64,000 nucleotides of DNA from Cylicocyclus nassatus (taxonomy: Eukaryota > Nematoda > Chromadorea > Rhabditida > Strongylidae): NCBI GenBank assembly GCA_958299035.1, contig CATQJL010000001.1, positions 80,435,594 to 80,499,593 of the forward strand, written 5' to 3'. The notes beneath the pieces were generated by a model. It was not told the DNA's origin. It ran no database searches and saw only the letters and a list, made by a program, of their open reading frames with translations. Positions 1 through 11,839 of this stretch are shown piece after piece. The stretch's first letter is position 1; every line of letters starts with the position of its first letter. Made by a program: the position numbers and the translations under genes.

Positions 1-1591
1 CTTTTTTCAGCGTTCATTTTCGGAAGGAAAACCAAGATGAAAAATACGATCGTATTGCATATTGTGATAGAGCTCTTCAAGAGCTACAACCCACACATTG
101 CGCTTTCTGGAAAACATGTATTCAAAAAATTTTAAAAACCTTTTTTAGAAAAGTCCGAAAATGGCCGCGTCACAATGTCGCGGACAATAATTCTTCGAAC
201 GCGAAAATTTTCTTTTAAGTCTTTTTTTGGAGCAAAGCAAAAGTTTTCCGAACAGGTAAGCATACCATATCATAGAGCTCATCGAGGACAACAATCAGGT
301 AGTGGTTACTTCAACAAAAACGCAAGTTTAAATTTTGTTTTGCTTTTCAAAAATTTATTATTTCTCTTTCAAAGCGAATTTTTTCACAAGGAAACCTATT
401 CAAAGCATCCCAACAAAGCTGTTCGGAGAAAGTAGATGCTCTTTAACATTCTCCATGCATCGGACGTGTGCTGGTGAGTTTTTTGGCTAAAAAAATGACT
501 CCTGACAGTGCGTGCACATGACCATACCTGCGCCTCACCACTGACTTGGACCGCTTTGCAGGCTTGTAGCTCAGCCTTCAGGCAATCTGCGAGCCTGTAC
601 TTAGGCTCATTCGAAAGGCGTAACTTTCTCGACACGATGCTATGCAGATAGATTCAGTTGGAGCAATTCCAGAGATTTAGCGGGTGAAAAAGTGCATCCT
701 TGGAGGTTGTTGGAGTGAAGGCTCCTATAAACACCAGAACAGTGTTAAAGCTTCGAAATGGACCTATTACAACAAAATTGACAGTTTTGAAATTCCAGGA
801 TAAAATTGGTAGTGAAAAGAGCTCTCTTCATCTTTAGCTGAAAAATGCTTAGCCTACAACTGAAGCTGCCTTTTCCACCCCATCCGTCATATTTCTGAGA
901 TTGCTCACACTGAACCTATTTGCAGACCTTCGTATCGAGAAAGTCACGCCCTTTCGAATGAGCCTAAGAACAGGCTAGCAGATTGTCTGACGGCTGAGCT
1001 ACAAGCCTGCAAAGCGGTACAGGTCAGTGGTGAGGCGGAGGTAGAGTCATGTGCACGCATAGTCAGGAGCCAATAAACTCACCAGCACACGTCGATGAAT
1101 GGAGAATGCTAAAGAGCATCTACTTTACTCGAACAGCTTTGTTGGGATGCCTTGAATAGGTTTCCAGGTGCAGAAATTTGCTTTGAAAGAAAAAAATAGA
1201 AGCAATTTTTCAAAAAAAGCAGAACAGAATTCAAACTTGCGTTTTTTGGAAACACTACCTGACTGTTGTTTTCGATGAGCTCTATGATATGGTATGCTTA
1301 CCTGTTCGGAAAACTTTTGCTTTGCTCCAAAAAAAGACCCAAAAGAAAATTTTCGCGTTCGAAGAATTATTGTCCGCGACATTGTGACGCGGCCATTTTC
1401 GGACTTTTCTAAAAAAGGTTTTTAAAATTTTTTGAATACATGTTTTCCAGAAAGCGCAATGTGTGGGTTGTAGCTCTTGAAGAGCTCTATCACAATATGC
1501 AATACGATCGTATTTTTCATCTTGGTTTTCCTTCCGAAAATGAACGCTGAAAAAAGGAGGGCAATTCTCCGCAACTTTTTGGCGGTCACTG
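1..1591. mobile_element. Tc1-like fold-back transposon, non-autonomous, left end cut by window
   Basis: Two arms of about 600 bp form an inverted repeat around a centre near 790. The text at 1-330 is the reverse complement of about 1,230-1,556 with few differences, and similarity weakens towards the loop. The right end reads ...GGCGGTCACTG followed by TA, so the terminus is CAGTGACCGCC, the Tc1-type pattern of a CAGTG end next to a TA target. Matching the arms places the missing left end about 35 bp before the window. No transposase is encoded; the small ORFs inside (for example 175-435 and its mirror 1,125-1,382) are the same arm read twice. A very similar end fragment recurs at 7,124-7,281. 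Confidence 0.8.
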
Positions 1592-1595
1592 TATA

Positions 1596-2306
1596 TTAGG
1601 TTGGCCCGAAAGTTCTTTCGCACCATTTTCAAAAATTCATAGCTCCCGGCTCTTTCAGCCGATTTGCATGTTTCCGTTTTCATCTGAAAGAGCAATTCAT
1701 TCTCTTCATGGGGGTACCATAGAGGCTATCTCATGAGCATACACTTCGTAGACAGGAGCGGTAGAACAAAATTGGTCAAAAATCGAATTTTCTGTGTAGG
1801 GTCATAAAAAATCGGAAACTTGCAACAAAAATCGGAGCAATCAGTATTGTAGGTTTTTTTGCCAGCTCTTTCTAACAGTGCACAGTTTGCCCCGATTGAG
1901 CGTCTCTATGAAAATTACGATTTTCGACCAAGCAATACAAAAGGGCGAATTTGATTTATTTTGGCATTTTTCGGGTAAATCACAACTTTTCATAGAGACG
2001 CGCAATCGGCGCAAACTCTGCACTGTTAGAAAGAGTTTGTTAAACAGCCTACAATACTGACTGCTCCTATTTTTGTTGCAAGTTTCCGATTTTTTATGAC
2101 CCTACACGAAAAATTCGAAATTTGACCAATTTTCTTCTACCACTCCTATCTATGCAACAGGTGATTATTAGCAAACAGCTAAAACGTCATTATAAAGAGT
2201 ATGACTTACTCTTTAATAGAAAAATAAAAGCAGTCAAATCGGTTGGAAAAATTCAGAAGTTATGAATTTTTGAAAATGATGCAAAAGAACTTTCGGGCCA
2301 ACCTAA
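1596..2306. mobile_element. mariner-like fold-back MITE (TTAGGTTGGCCCGAAAG ends)
   Basis: Starts TTAGGTTGGCCCGAAAGTTC and ends with its reverse complement ...TTTCGGGCCAACCTAA, flanked by TA. The interior is itself palindromic around 1,950: the CTCTTTCTAACAGTGCA stretch at 1,868 is mirrored at about 2,030. There is no transposase ORF. It is separated from the previous element by only TATA. Confidence 0.8.
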
Positions 2307-2310
2307 TATA

Positions 2311-3447
2311 TTAGGTTGATTCATAATTAATGCACGTTTTTTAAAAATCATCTTCAAAGCGCCGTAATTCTTTTCCCACATCATCTTTCAAAGAGCAATA
2401 AGAACTGTTGCAAAGAGCAAATCTTTGGCTTTACAACACATACTTTTGTTTATCGATAAATATGACGAGAAAGTTTGTACAATCCGAAAAATGCCAAGAA
2501 TTTTTTTAAAAACCTCTACTTTGAGAAGGCATAACTTACTCTTAAAGATAGGAGGAAAGCGCAAACCTTGCTCATTGCGCGACCAATGGTCAAGAGAGCA
2601 GTGGCAAAAAAACTTGGATTCTACGGTGTTTTTCTACGACGAGATACTGCGAAAAAATCAAAAGTTATCATTTTTTCTAGCCTTTTCAGAAGAGCGAAAA
2701 ATTGTCTTTTTTGAGAATTTTCAAAATTTTTGCCATTGAAAAGCTGTAAAATTTTACCGTTTTTCTACCACTCAATGTGCTATGTCTATTCTTTACGTAC
2801 GAAGCAAAATCGCAGTCATTGGTTCTTGTTTCAAAGTTTTATACGACTTCGAAAAGCCACAATGACCGGGCAAGTTTGTGGTTGGATCTCTCATCTCAAG
2901 ACTTTTGCAAAATTCAGCTTTATGGAGATTTCTATAGCAAAAAGCTTCGCGATTGTTAGGCATATTTTTCGAAATTAACATTTTTTGTTCTCATGAAATT
3001 AGAGCAAAAAGAATGAAAGGAAAAAATTTCAAGTTTCAATCTCTCATATTCCGAAGCGTGGAATTCGGTATCATACAGAGTGTCACGAAAAAGAAAGGAC
3101 ACCCAAGAAACTAGAAGAAACGCTCCTGCATTGAAACTTTTGGGAAAGATTCGGTATCTTTGAAAAACCAGCGCTTGCAAAAAGAGGTGACAAAAACGTG
3201 CATTAATTATGTTTCTCATGAAATTAGAGCAAAAAGAATGAAAGGAAAAAATTTCAAGTTTCAATCTCTCATATTCCGAAGCGTGGAATTCGGTATCATA
3301 CAGAGTGTCACGAAAAAGAAAGGACACCCAAGAAACTAGAAGAAACGCTCCTGCATTGAAACTTTTGGGAAAGATTCGGTATCTTTGAAAAACCAGCGCT
3401 TGCAAAAAGAGGTGACAAAAACGTGCATTAATTATGAATCAACCTAA
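2311..3447. mobile_element. mariner-like MITE (TTAGGTTGATTCATAATTAATGCACG ends)
   Basis: The termini TTAGGTTGATTCATAATTAA and TTAATTATGAATCAACCTAA are exact inverted repeats flanked by TA. Unlike its neighbours the interior is not a simple hairpin. It holds unrecognised AT-rich sequence and, at the right end, an exact-looking 225-bp tandem duplication (separate entry). There is no transposase ORF. Confidence 0.75.
2988..3437. repeat. 225-bp tandem duplication inside a MITE
   Basis: 2,988-3,212 and 3,213-3,437 are two head-to-tail copies that look identical by eye; both begin TTCTCATGAAATTAGAGC and end GTGCATTAATTATG. The minus-strand translation of the two units repeats a block of about 60 residues without change, so the duplication is recent. 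The unit boundary lies inside the terminal inverted repeat of the host MITE. Confidence 0.85.
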
Positions 3448-3449
3448 TA

Positions 3450-3568
3450 TTAGGTTGTCCCGAAAGTTTGTTCGCACCATTTTCAAAAAATCATAACTTC
3501 TTTGCATCATAACTATAGAAGTTATGATTTTTCGAAAATGGTGCGAACGAAGTTTCGGGACAACCTAA
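3450..3568. mobile_element. 119-bp terminal-repeat-only mariner-like palindrome
   Basis: The element consists of two TTAGGTTGTCCCGAAAGTTTG-type ends meeting almost head to head, with a centre near 3,510 and practically no loop. It is flanked by TA, shares a single TA with the element to its left and is 4 bp (TATA) from the next. It looks like the minimal form of the neighbouring 3,573 family, with the interior deleted. Confidence 0.8.
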
Positions 3569-3572
3569 TATA

Positions 3573-4802
3573 TTAGGTTGTCCCGAAAATTCGTTCGCAC
3601 CATTTTCAGAAAATCATAACTTCTTTGCATCATAACTATTTTGCGCAATTTAAAGTTTATTAGAAAGAGTAAAGCATAATGTTTCCAAGGGTCCTCTGAT
3701 GACTTTCCAGCATGTTCAGATTGCAGAGATAAAAATGAAAGAACGAGAACATTCGAAATTCGGAATTTTTGAGCAAAAATTTTTAAAAATCTAGAAACTG
3801 CGCGATTAAATCCAGAAAAGCCGTTATCACAATTTTTCTTACATTTGATTACTAACTGAGCTAAGTTTGTGCTGATCGAGCTCTTCTTTCAAAAGTTATG
3901 ATTTTCTGAAAATAATGCCGAAAAGTCGATTTCTTAAGAATCCTTAGGAAAGTGATTTTTCGGCATTTTTTTTCAAAAAATCACAACTTTTGAAAGAAGA
4001 GCTCGATCAGCACAAACTCAACTTAGTTAGTAATAAAATGTAAGGAAAATTATGATAATGGCTTTTCTGGATTTAATCGCGCAGTTTCTAGATTTTTAGA
4101 ATTTTTGCTCAAAAATTCCGAATTTCGGATGTTCTCGTTCTTTTATTTTTATCTCTGTAATCTGAACATGCTGGAAAGTCATCAAAGGATCCTTGGAAAC
4201 AACATGCTTTACTCTTTCTAATAAAATTTGAGCTTCTGCTTCACACTGAGTGCAGAGATAAAAATGGAAAACTAAGGCCATGAAAACTTAAAGCATTTTA
4301 AGTCAGGTCACCAAGAATCTGGAATGCTGCGGAAAAATCTGAAATCGTCAGTACATATGTTTTTTGGCTTACTCATTGCAATTGTGAAAAGTTTGTGCTG
4401 TTTGGACATTTCTGTGAGAAGTTATGAATATCGATTTTACTATGGAAAACGCTAAAATTAATTGATTTGTCAATTTTCGCGAAAATCGTAACTTCTCACA
4501 GAGACGCCCAAACAGCACAAACTTTTCACAGTTGCAAAGAGTAGACCAAAGAACATATGTAATGACGATTTCAGATTTTTCTGCAGCGTTCCCGTTTTTG
4601 GGGACCTAATTTAAAATGGTCAAGTCTTATATGGTCTTAATTTTCCATTTTTATCTCTGCACTCATGTGAAACAGAAGCTCTGTGAAACAGAAACTGAAA
4701 TCAAAAGATCCAATTTTTCCAACAGGGCAAGGAAATCCATTGAAATCTCGCGAAGTTGCCAATTTTCGAAAATGAAACGGCAAAACTTTCGGTTCAACCT
4801 AA
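3573..4802. mobile_element. mariner-like fold-back element with nested palindromes
   Basis: The left end is TTAGGTTGTCCCGAAAATTCG; the right end is ...CTTTCGGTTCAACCTAA, so the ends are related but not identical. Inside are two hairpins in series. One spans about 3,650-4,270 with its centre near 3,940 (the AACGAGAACATTCG stretch at about 3,740 is mirrored at about 4,125). The other spans about 4,225-4,690 with its centre near 4,455 (TTGTGAAAAGTTTGTGCTGTTTGG mirrored). The first hairpin is the same sequence family as 6,395-7,118 and 30,977-31,706. The compound structure suggests one fold-back element inserted into another. Confidence 0.65.
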
Positions 4803-5740
4803 TATTATGCTAAATTAAGAGGTCTATAGTGGTCAATATAACCAGCAGCACCAAATTCAATCTTGTCTATTAGATGTGGCACCAATACTCAGCTTTTGCG
4901 TAGTGCGTATATGTCGCGTAAAGTGCGTATATGTCGCGTTTTTCGCGTTTTTTGTAAGCAATTTCATTTTCTCGAAAACTAGCGCTTGTCCAAAGAGAAT
5001 TCGTGGTTACACTCCTAAAGGTTCATACTACACAATTATTCATGTGAAAGAAACTCAGGATTGTTTTGGCAGAAATATGCCGAATTCGGTTTCCTCAATT
5101 TTCAGCCATGGAAAAACTGTGAAAATGTGCATACGAGTGTCTCTTATAGTGAATCCATGCGTGAGCAAGTTAGGGGTTCCCAGGACTTTTCTAAACGGAG
5201 ATGCGTTTTTTTGTGTTTTTATTTAGATCCTTAGTGCCTTATAAAATTTGGCTGCAAACTTCACGCATATCAAACCTGGCGCGAAGGTTCGAGCTTCATT
5301 TTGTAGGGCTTGCTCTGCTCTATCGGTTGATATCCCACTTACTTACTTTGTGCGCACCCTGCTATATTGCATATCAAAACATATAAAACACTATGCGACA
5401 TTATTTTCCGGACAACCTAATACATATAATGTCATTTCAGACTTTCTAGTCCGATTATGGGCGCCCGGTCACATTCTTTTTTTTATTTTACTTCTATCCG
5501 GATAAACCTTAGAAATTGATCTCTCATCTTTTACTAAAACTACTAATAATGCAAATCTTCAAGTTTGCCTACACGAGAAAAATGTCTTTATTTTTTACGC
5601 TGTTACTCACTCTAAAATTCGTGATACGCACGCGCCATCTCTGCTGTCTGCTGTCTCCGCGAGCTCCAGCAGCGTACCAGTTGTTTCATTTTTAGTTTGC
5701 ACTTTCCCTTATCATTGAATATATACTGCAAGGATATATA
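4803..5740. other. unassigned DNA with one orphan mariner-like end
   Basis: No gene is recognised. AGTGCGTATATGTCGCG is repeated head to tail at about 4,903-4,938. ...TTATTTTCCGGACAACCTAA at about 5,402-5,421 followed by TA is a mariner-type right end whose partner is not visible, so a decayed element probably lies to its left. The ORFs at 4,876-5,226 and 5,248-5,505 match nothing I know and are probably chance. Confidence 0.4.
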
Positions 5741-6388
5741 CAGGGTGTCCGTAAAGTATGTATACACTGTTTGATTGTTAATATCTTTCTGTCCAACAAG
5801 TCTTTTGCCTTGCTTCAGGTACCGTTTTGTAGAGCTGGCTTCAACTTAGATTTGCAGTATAGAACGAATCACCCATCCCTCTTCATTACTGTAGGATTAC
5901 GGTAGAAACTTGAAACATATGGTGTCAATTGGAAAAAGCTTCCAATTCAAATTTTTTAAAAAAAGGTGAAATCTTGTGTAATAGGGTTTTTATGGACTGA
6001 GTTCAATATTCAACTATTCACAAGATTACGAAGCTTCCTAAACGGTGTAACCGCACTTTTTAAGAACATTAAAAACCGCTTCCTCTTACCTGGCATAGCT
6101 CTTCAATGAAGCATCAGATGTGAAGTTGAGAACTTCACAATTAAAATCACCAACTCTAATTAGCCTAGCGTAAAGGTTTCAGGCTGTTTTGTTTCCTTTC
6201 TGAGGCGATATATGGCCTTTCATGGCTCAAACCTTTCTGTGAAGTTTCCACCGGAATCCTAGAGTAATGAAGAGAGATGAGTGATTCGTTTTATAATGCA
6301 AATCTAAGTTGAAGCCCGCTCTACAAGACTTCTTGGGAAAAGAGATATTAACGATCAAACAGTGAGTACATTTTTTTGGGACACCCTG
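5741..6388. mobile_element. MITE of the CAGGGTGTCC family (family B)
   Basis: Begins CAGGGTGTCCGTAAAGTA and ends TTTTTTGGGACACCCTG, flanked by TA. The arms contain the family hallmarks: GTAGAGCTGGCTTCAACTTA, and a GTAGGATTACGGTAGAAACTT block mirrored near the other end. The same family occurs at 11,048, 22,731, 26,667, 29,421, 44,288, 47,735, 51,440 and 63,399. It is non-coding. The ends and TA duplication fit the IS630-Tc1-mariner superfamily. Confidence 0.8.
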
Positions 6389-6394
6389 TACATA

Positions 6395-7118
6395 TTAGGT
6401 TGAACCGAAAGTTCGTTCGCACCACTTTCAAAAAATCATAACTTCTTTCTATCACAACAATTTTGCGCAGTTCAATTTTATTAGAAAGCGTAGATCACGT
6501 AATTTCTAAGAGTTCCCCGGAGACTTTCCAACATGCTCAGGTTGCAGAGATAAAAATGAGAACGAGAACATTCGAAATTCGGGATTTTTGAGCCAAAATT
6601 CTGAAAATCAAGAAACTGTGCGATAAAATCCAGAATAGCTATCAGCCTATGTTTTCCTATAGTCACTAACTGAGTTGAGTTTGTGCTAATCGAGCTCTTC
6701 TTTCAAAAGTTATGATTTTTTGAAAAAAAATTCCGAAAAATCGATTTCTCAAGAATCCCTGAAAAATTGATTTTTCGGCGTATAAAGAAAAAACCATAAC
6801 TTTTGAAAGAAGAGCCCGATAATTACAAACTTGACTCAGTTAGTGAATATAAGAAAACTCAGGCTGATAGCTGTTCTGGATTTTATCGCACAGTTTCTAG
6901 ATTTTTAGAATTTTTGCTTAAAAATTCCGAATTTCGGATGATCCCGTTCTTTCATTTTTATCTCTGCAACCTGAGCATGCTGGAAAGTTATCAGGGGACT
7001 ATTGGAGACTACATGCCTTACGCTTTCAGAAAAAACTTGAACGGCGCAAAAACGTTATGAGTGAGAGGAGTTTATGATTTTTTGAAAATGGTGCGACACA
7101 ACTTTCGGTTCAACCTAA
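6395..7118. mobile_element. mariner-like fold-back MITE (TTAGGTTGAACCGAAAG, family A)
   Basis: Starts TTAGGTTGAACCGAAAGTTCG and ends ACTTTCGGTTCAACCTAA, flanked by TA. It is palindromic throughout, with a centre near 6,755 (the ACTGAGTTGAGTTTGTGCTAATCGAG stretch at 6,668 is mirrored at about 6,830). It is close to the copy at 30,977-31,706. No ORF of interest. Confidence 0.8.
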
Positions 7119-7123
7119 TAAAT

Positions 7124-7281
7124 GTAATGATCGCCAAAAGTTGCGGACAAGTTGCCCTCCTTTTTTCAGCGTTCATTTTTGGATGGAAAACCAGGATGAA
7201 ACAAGACTGGATTGCATGAAGTGATAGAGCTCTTCAAGAGCTACAACCCAAGCATTGCGCATTCCGCAAAACATGTATTCT
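7124..7281. mobile_element. end fragment of the Tc1-like fold-back element
   Basis: ATCGCCAAAAGTTGCGGACAAG followed by CCCTCCTTTTTTCAGCGTTCAT and GAGCTCTTCAAGAGCTACAACCCA matches the terminal 155 bp of the element at 1-1,591. The copy stops after CATGTATTC. The stretch 7,282-7,574 shows nothing recognisable. Confidence 0.65.
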
Positions 7282-7624
7282 AGCTATTTAATTGGCAGAA
7301 GGGTTATACAAGAGTACACTTCCACACTTACACGCTACTATCTTTTTAATTTTTTTTCATTTTCAACTTGCGATTTTTACACTCTAATTCATTGAAGCAC
7401 TGTTTATGGAAATAATATTTGTGTCCTGCTGTTTCAAAGAAATTGCAAAAGTCACAGGTAGAACTTTGGATCCCACAGGAAAAATAATCCATATTTTGGA
7501 GCACTAAAATCTCAATATCATGTAGAGTAAGAGATCAGCTAGGAGTTACACAGTCTTTTGACCACAAAAGATGTACTCATTATACTATGATATACTTATT
7601 TCTCAGATTTACGAAGTGTGAGAT

Positions 7625-7920
7625 TTGTGTGTTAATGAAGGAGAAAAAAATCGATTTAATTTATTTTATTATGATAAGCAATTTATATTTAAATTGATAA
7701 TTTATGACAAGCATGACAAATATTGCCATCAGTTTGTTGGTAGAGTTTCATTTACTAAGCTAAATAGTAAAGAAATGGAATTTCGATACAAATCGAGCTC
7801 TGGCTATGATGCTTGCAAATCTTTCTTCATTCGCTATAACGATCTTCAAAAACTGAGAATGGTTAAAGACTGAATTTCGAGTTGTTCACTTCAATGTGAC
7901 AGACATCAAGCATATCGATT
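7625..7920 (+). pseudogene. possible MATH-domain fragment
   Basis: One frame reads FKLIIYDKHDK, then a hydrophobic/charged alternation, then SSSGYDACKSFFIRYNDL and RMVKD before a TGA at 7,871. A shifted frame then continues with EFRVVHFNVTDI. The order (F-L-x-x-D-K, G-Y-D...FI..DL, V-x-D, alternating E-F-x-V) resembles the second half of a MATH/TRAF domain, a family greatly expanded in nematodes. The mirror copy near 29,070-29,250 (-) keeps the same phrases and the same final stop but has one TGA inside and lacks about 45 bp. No ATG start or BTB partner was found. This is a weak, motif-level call on a broken fragment; it could be a chance resemblance. Confidence 0.25.
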
Positions 7921-7956
7921 AGGTTTCTGTTCCGCTCTTTAATCTCCATAATATGC

Positions 7957-8070
7957 AGGGGGTGTCCGAATAATGTAGCAAACATTTGATCTTAACAGCT
8001 CTCCTGTATAAAAAAATTTGGGTTATTGTGAAGTTGGCTTCACCTTAATTTAACAGCAGAGCACTGCTCA
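7957..8070. mobile_element. degenerate family B MITE end, left arm
   Basis: GGGGGTGTCCGAATAATGTAG, followed by a decayed version of the GCTGGCTTCAACTTAGATTT block, marks an old family B end. The mirror copy is at about 28,925-29,022 in the right arm (TACATTATTTGGGACATCCCC). It therefore predates the inverted duplication. The other end is not recognisable. Confidence 0.5.
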
Positions 8071-11047
8071 TCGAAGTCATGTCGGAAACATTTTACAAAA
8101 AAGTTTTGCGCAATCAGTCATCACTGCGATTGAGTTGGAAACTCTGTTATTGAAAGATAGATGGTCTGTCGCTCATTCTAAGCATGGCACCTCATAAACG
8201 ACAATTCAAAAGTTGACTCAGGTGTATCGCAATAGCGCTAAGCCCGGTAATCATCAATAAGCCACACTAACTTCATGTGATTGCGTTACACACCTGTGCA
8301 TGCTTATTTGCTGGAATTGGAGTGAGTCTAAAATATTCACCACGAAGGTTGCAATAAGTACCTAGATATCTGGCAGGGCAGCTAATTTGAGGAGCGCCGT
8401 TATGTCACATGTTTCTATCGCGTTCCCAAAGGGTAGAAGAATTGGCTCGTCTTTTCTGTCGCTCTACAATAAGGTATCCAAAGTTATGCGAAGTCATTTT
8501 CTTTACCCTTTATGTAACCTTACACTATCAAACCTGATAAGCTGAGAAGTATGCAAATGGACGTAAAACCACCATTTGAGTAATGAGATAACGCGATATA
8601 CATATTTATGACGTTGGATTTCTGAGAAAAAAACTCTCTTTGTTTGTTTACCTGAGTTGGGAAAGCTGAAGCGTGCATCTGAAAGGTCACTGGGAAAGCG
8701 TCGAGCTTCTTTCTAATACAGTCATTGTTAAGCTCAAAAGCTGCGAATTAAAAAAAGCCAACTTTCTTTATGTGACCATGTTAATATTCCAAGTTCGTAT
8801 AAGGTTTAGTATACCGGATAGTCGAAAAAATGTTCCAAATTGCATCAAGATTGTTGTTAAGAGGACACTGAGCTTTTTATTGCTTAGCGTACACATATAG
8901 TAATCGTAGCAACGGATAGCCGTACCAAAGCGGGGGTTGCGGCTACCGCCCTCGTTTTCAAGAATTACTCATAAGCAAGTTGAGTTGAATTATAAGTTCG
9001 AGCGATAATTGAATGTTAATGTCTTGACTGTGCTTTAACTTTTACAGCTTTCACAACGAGAAGGAATAGCAAAAGCGCTGCCTTCACTAAAGAAGTTGTT
9101 TGAACTATTCTCAAATCATCTGAAGTTGTGTGCGGTTATATTTGCCCTCTTAGCAAGGAAATGTAAGCTGGCACTATCTGGTTGCTTTTGTCTTGATATG
9201 TAGAAAAGGATTGAACAGTGATGCATGCTGAAAACTTTACTCTTTGCTCGAAAAAGTAAGCAAGGTTTTTTCAGACATTCTCTAGAGGGAAAGAGTCTAC
9301 AACTCCATAGGTGTTGATGGAATAATTCTTGTTGCTAGCGATCATAGACATAGGATTGTTTTCTGGAGAAAAATAGCAAAACACCGTTCCCATTGACTTC
9401 GGCCCTTCCTCATTGAAGTTGTCTTTACACACACATGCAAAGTATCCATTGCTCTAAAAAATGCATTGCGAAAATTTTTATTTTCCATTTTACTATTTGA
9501 AGAACTACAAATTGCAGTAAAAGTAAGTGAGCATGCTCATGTTGTATAAGATCACAGTGCGGAATAATTTTACACCTTTACTTCTGATTTTAAAAAATCC
9601 CGGAAGCATTCACTCAATTTCTAACCTGAGGCATGTTGACGGTGTGCAGATTTTTTAATCAATGGCACCGTCATCCGCTACTTGCGCGCAGACCTTTTTT
9701 TGAAATTTTTGATATTTTGCGCCCTCGTTTCTGATGCGCTAGAGGCATCTGAGTGCCTCCAGATAAAAGACTTGAAGTTGTATTTCAAAAAAATATACAG
9801 GAAAGAAAAAACGGAAATACTTAGATAAAACTCAAAAAATGAAAATTAGAGTGCGCTTACAAAACTGTTGTACTTGCTGGCTACTCCCGCACTCCACCCA
9901 TCATGCTGGTAAATAGAGAGCCCCACGTATAAAGCAAATTTTAAAATTCTAAAACTTTGAAATTTTCCGAACTTGTTGAGTTGGAAAAAAAAGAACGTTG
10001 ATTTCTTCATGTATTTCGACTAAGATTGATATTCTTAAACTAGTTCCGTTAGTGGAGGAGTCTGCCACCTTTTTTTATCTTTTCAATGCTACGAAAAAAA
10101 AAATCAATTTACTTCAAAGTACTTTTGTAAAAAACATGATCTCAATGCAAAAGGATTATGATTTTTTTGAAAAAGGGGTGCTAAGCAACTTCATAACAAC
10201 CTGATGTATAGTATTGGGTGAGGTAATAGCTCTCTCTTCAAGTCTGATCAATTCGTAGCTGCACCCTATTCGAACGTATTTGCCTACAATAAGTTTCGTC
10301 AAAAAAGAATACTCATCTATTTTATAACACAACTTTGCTGCTCTTCAACAACAGGGGACTCTTGTAAAAATTTGAATATATCTATCCTACTATATTCTAA
10401 ATGAAGTGTCAAAAGTCTAGGACGCTGCAGAACAATCTGTAAACATCTTCCTTACAGTCTGCTCAAGTTGCTCTTCTTAGCAGTGCAAAATTTATGTTTA
10501 TCAAGCTTTTCTTTAAAAAGTTACAAATTCCGACGACAAAATGCAGAAAATGCAAAAAAACATTTTCGCGTTTTTTTGCTTTTCCCTCGAACATTCCAAC
10601 TCTGTAGAAAAACGCTCGAGCCAGCACAAATTTCACACTGCTCGAAAGCGCAGCTTACATAGAAAAATGTTTTTATCTGCAGCGTTACTCACTTCTGAAA
10701 TTTCATTATAGAACGAAGGCTAAAGTGGCTCTTCTGTTATGAGAAGGGTTCCAAAGCTGTAATATATTTAACCCAACAACGCTAAGCATGTTTCGTTCAA
10801 ATTTTTTGATATACTGGGAAAAAGAGAGAGCTAAAAGCAGATGAAGAAATCTCAAAGATGGCAGTTATTGAAAGTAAAGAAAAAGAATATCAAAACCATA
10901 ATTTCACTCAAGGAGAAACTACTTCCTTACATATTATCTACTCCTACTAAGGTTTTATTCTGCGATCTTTCAGTATTTTTAGTCATAATGCATGAAAAAA
11001 AAAGCTGTTCTGATCCCACTTCTTCATTTGCTTCTAACTCTTGTGTA
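8071..11047. other. left palindrome arm, mostly unassigned sequence
   Basis: This stretch is homologous to 23,387-28,925 once right-arm insertions are removed. An exon-like piece ends at 8,652 (-) at CAACTCAG|GTAAAC, the same donor as at 28,326 (+). At 9,245-9,520 lies the broken counterpart of the open frame at 26,192-26,509, with two in-frame stops. A mariner-like end (AACAACCTGATG near 10,196) is shared by both arms. I recognise no complete gene. Confidence 0.4.
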
Positions 11048-11732
11048 CAGGGGGTCCCAAAAGAATGCGAACACTGTTTGATCGATACGAGCTTGAGGTA
11101 TCTTTCTGTAGAGGGATGTTCAATGTAGATTTACAGTAAGAATCAAATCATCAATCCCTCTCTATTATAATTGGATTACGGTACATTCAGCATAAAGCTG
11201 TACTATGCAATAAACCTGATGAGAAAAAAAACCCAAAAAAATCTGGAGATTTCTGTGGTGAGATTTTCAGGCGCGATGATTCCAGTACACAATTTTTCAC
11301 CTGTTTTTTTTTAGCACTTCTAGTGGTGTAATCACACTTTTTAACGGGCTTTGGACAAACAGATGTTACAGTAAACCTAAAATAACTTATGGAAAAACAT
11401 TACACTGAAGTTAAAATTTAGAATCGTATTTAGATATAATTAGAAATTTATATTTAGAATCAACGACTACGATTAGTCCAGTACAAGAGTTACCTGTTGG
11501 TTTTCTTTCTAAGGCAAAAACACTTTCACTTTCCTAAAATCCTTATCAGAGTCCATACCGTATTCCAACAGTAATAATGAGTAATGGATGATTTGGTTCA
11601 GGTATATCTAAGTTAAGTGTAAACTGTAAATCTAAATTGAACCTCTATGGAATGATACCTCAAGCTCGGCGAAAGAGTCAAAGCAAGAGAGTTGCTGACG
11701 ATCAAACAGTGTTCATTTTTTGGGACACCCTG
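11048..11732. mobile_element. family B MITE shared by both arms (left copy)
   Basis: Begins CAGGGGGTCCCAAAAGAATG and ends TTTTTTGGGACACCCTG next to TA. Its mirror at 22,731-23,386 sits at the homologous position in opposite orientation, so it was present before the arms were duplicated. Confidence 0.75.
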
Positions 11733-11839
11733 TAGTATTTTCACATTATGATTCAAAGCAAAAGTTCTACTGTAACGTGCATATTTCTCTCTTTCAAACA
11801 GAAATTTTGAATTTTTCTTGATCCTTCTGAAAGAAATCA

